Origin: DATENM01 sp045807765
Lineage (GTDB): Bacteria > Acidobacteriota > Blastocatellia > UBA7656
Direction: 5' to 3'
Assembly: GCA_045807765.1 (NCBI GenBank)
Contig: JBJMGU010000062.1
Span: 1-22,372, forward strand
Length of the DNA: 22,372 bases
Of this stretch, positions 21,429-22,372 are shown in pieces. A model generated the notes under the pieces. It searched no databases. It saw nothing but the letters and a program-made list of their open reading frames with translations, and was not told the origin of the DNA. The stretch's first letter is position 1, and each line of letters starts with the position of its first letter. The position numbers and the translations under genes are program-made.

Positions 21429-22372
21429 ATGAAAAAAGAGCTCGGCATCTTCATCCTGCTAATCATCCTGTGCGTCGTCGTGGCGGCCATCAACCCGCGC
21501 TTTCTGGGCGGCGCCAACCTGCAAAACATGGCGCGTCTGGTCGGCATCTATGGCATCTTCAGCATCGGCATCGGCATGGTAATTATCACCGGCGGCATCG
21601 ATCTGTCGGTCGGTTCGGTCTTTGCGCTGTTGGGCGTCCTGCTCTCGCAGATGTTGATGGAATGGCACTGGCCGTCGGCGCTGGCCGTGCTGGCGGTGAT
21701 CCTGCTTGCCATGTTGTTGGGCGCGCTGCACGGGTTCTTGATTACCAAAATCAACATCCAGCCCTTCATCGTGACGCTGTGCGGGCTGTTGTTTTATCGC
21801 GGCGCGGCGCGCTTTATCGCCCACGACGAAACCAAAGGCTTTGGCGGCGAGGAGAGCGGATTTGAGACCTTGCGCACGCTGGCATCGGGCAGTCTCTTCG
21901 GCATCCCGATGCCGTTCATCTTACTGCTCATCATCAGCGCCATTATGTGGGTGATCCTGCACCGCTCGATCTATGGCCGCTATTTGTATGCGGTCGGGCG
22001 CAACGAAGAAGCGGCGCGCTATTCGGGCATCAACTCGCGGCGGGTGATCGCCAGCGCCTACATTTTGTCGGGCGGACTGGCAGGGGTGTCGGGCGTGCTG
22101 ATTGCGTTTTATACGAACTCGATATCGCCGTCATCGCACGGCAATTTTTATGAGCTGTATGGCATCGCGGCGGCGGTGCTGGGCGGTTGCAGCTTGCGCG
22201 GCGGCGAAGGCTCGATCATCGGCATCTTGATCGGCGCGACCTTGCTACAGGTCTTGCAAAACTTGGTGAACCTGCTCGGCATTCCCAGCTCTTTGAACTT
22301 CGCGGTGATGGGCGCAGTGATCCTGCTGGGCGTCGTCACCGATCACATCCTCAAGCGCCGCGCCGCCCGCAG
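21429..22372 (+). CDS. Sugar ABC importer permease (RbsC/MglC type), cut by window end
   Basis: The frame stays open to the end of the window; 314 residues are visible, so only a few are probably missing. The protein is a multi-span membrane permease with the family signature GMVIITGGIDLSVGSVFAL and the cytoplasmic coupling region YAVGRNEEAARYSGINSRRV followed by GGLAGVSGVL. It would form the membrane channel for the binding protein and ATPase encoded just upstream. The ATG at 21429 is followed by KKELGIFILLIILCVVVAA, the first membrane span. No strong ribosome binding site is seen, so coupling to the ATPase gene is likely. Confidence 0.94.
   Translation, partial: MKKELGIFILLIILCVVVAAINPRFLGGANLQNMARLVGIYGIFSIGIGMVIITGGIDLSVGSVFALLGVLLSQMLMEWHWPSALAVLAVILLAMLLGALHGFLITKINIQPFIVTLCGLLFYRGAARFIAHDETKGFGGEESGFETLRTLASGSLFGIPMPFILLLIISAIMWVILHRSIYGRYLYAVGRNEEAARYSGINSRRVIASAYILSGGLAGVSGVLIAFYTNSISPSSHGNFYELYGIAAAVLGGCSLRGGEGSIIGILIGATLLQVLQNLVNLLGIPSSLNFAVMGAVILLGVVTDHILKRRAAR

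Overview
The window looks like a chromosomal segment of a GC-rich, free-living Gram-negative heterotroph. The Gram-negative reading rests on a lipoprotein solute-binding protein, a membrane-anchored SLT transglycosylase, an L,D-transpeptidase and several signal-peptide hydrolases. The gene mix (Kp43-like subtilase with a BACON domain, D-aminoacylase-like amidohydrolase, secreted GH42 galactosidase, mono/di-heme cytochrome) would fit a soil Acidobacteriota-type genome, but that is an inference from gene content, not a sequence match. I see no phage, transposase, rRNA, tRNA or CRISPR.

Layout. 1-938: 3' part of a secreted di-heme c-type cytochrome. 939-1331: gap with a possible gene relic and a promoter. 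1332-1997: YkuD L,D-transpeptidase, convergent with a large secreted subtilase (2133-5333, minus). Between them lie a REP-like palindrome pair and an intrinsic terminator. 5766-9069 (minus): a c-di-GMP module made of a membrane HD-GYP/GAF/GGDEF protein, a coiled-coil protein and a small Arg-rich protein. 9508-10116 (minus): lytic transglycosylase, divergent from a secreted D-aminoacylase-like amidohydrolase (10283-11989, plus). 12126-18753 (minus): a sugar-catabolic run of GH42 beta-galactosidase, galT, an inositol-monophosphatase-family phosphatase, a galactokinase-like GHMP kinase that resembles the kinase half of plant L-arabinokinase, and an adducin-like class II aldolase. 18925-22372+ (plus): a divergently transcribed sugar ABC importer (binding lipoprotein, double ATPase, permease cut by the window end).

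How they work together. The secreted GH42 enzyme could release galactose or arabinose outside the cytoplasm, the RbsABC/MglBAC-type importer would take it up, and the GHMP kinase plus GalT would phosphorylate and uridylylate it. A 171-bp divergent promoter region separates the two halves of this locus.

The most unusual signal is structural. Four intergenic gaps between 9.4 and 14.6 kb each hold two facing arrays of short tandem units (7, 7, 7 and about 10 bp). The unit sequence differs from gap to gap. In all five cases where a gene runs into an array, the gene's own stop codon is the first trinucleotide of a unit, nearly every following unit also starts with TAG, TAA or TGA, and the unit length is never a multiple of three. 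The result is a hairpin that also carries stop codons in every frame. A separate palindromic family (2016-2073 and 10240-10269) shows a compensatory base-pair change between copies.
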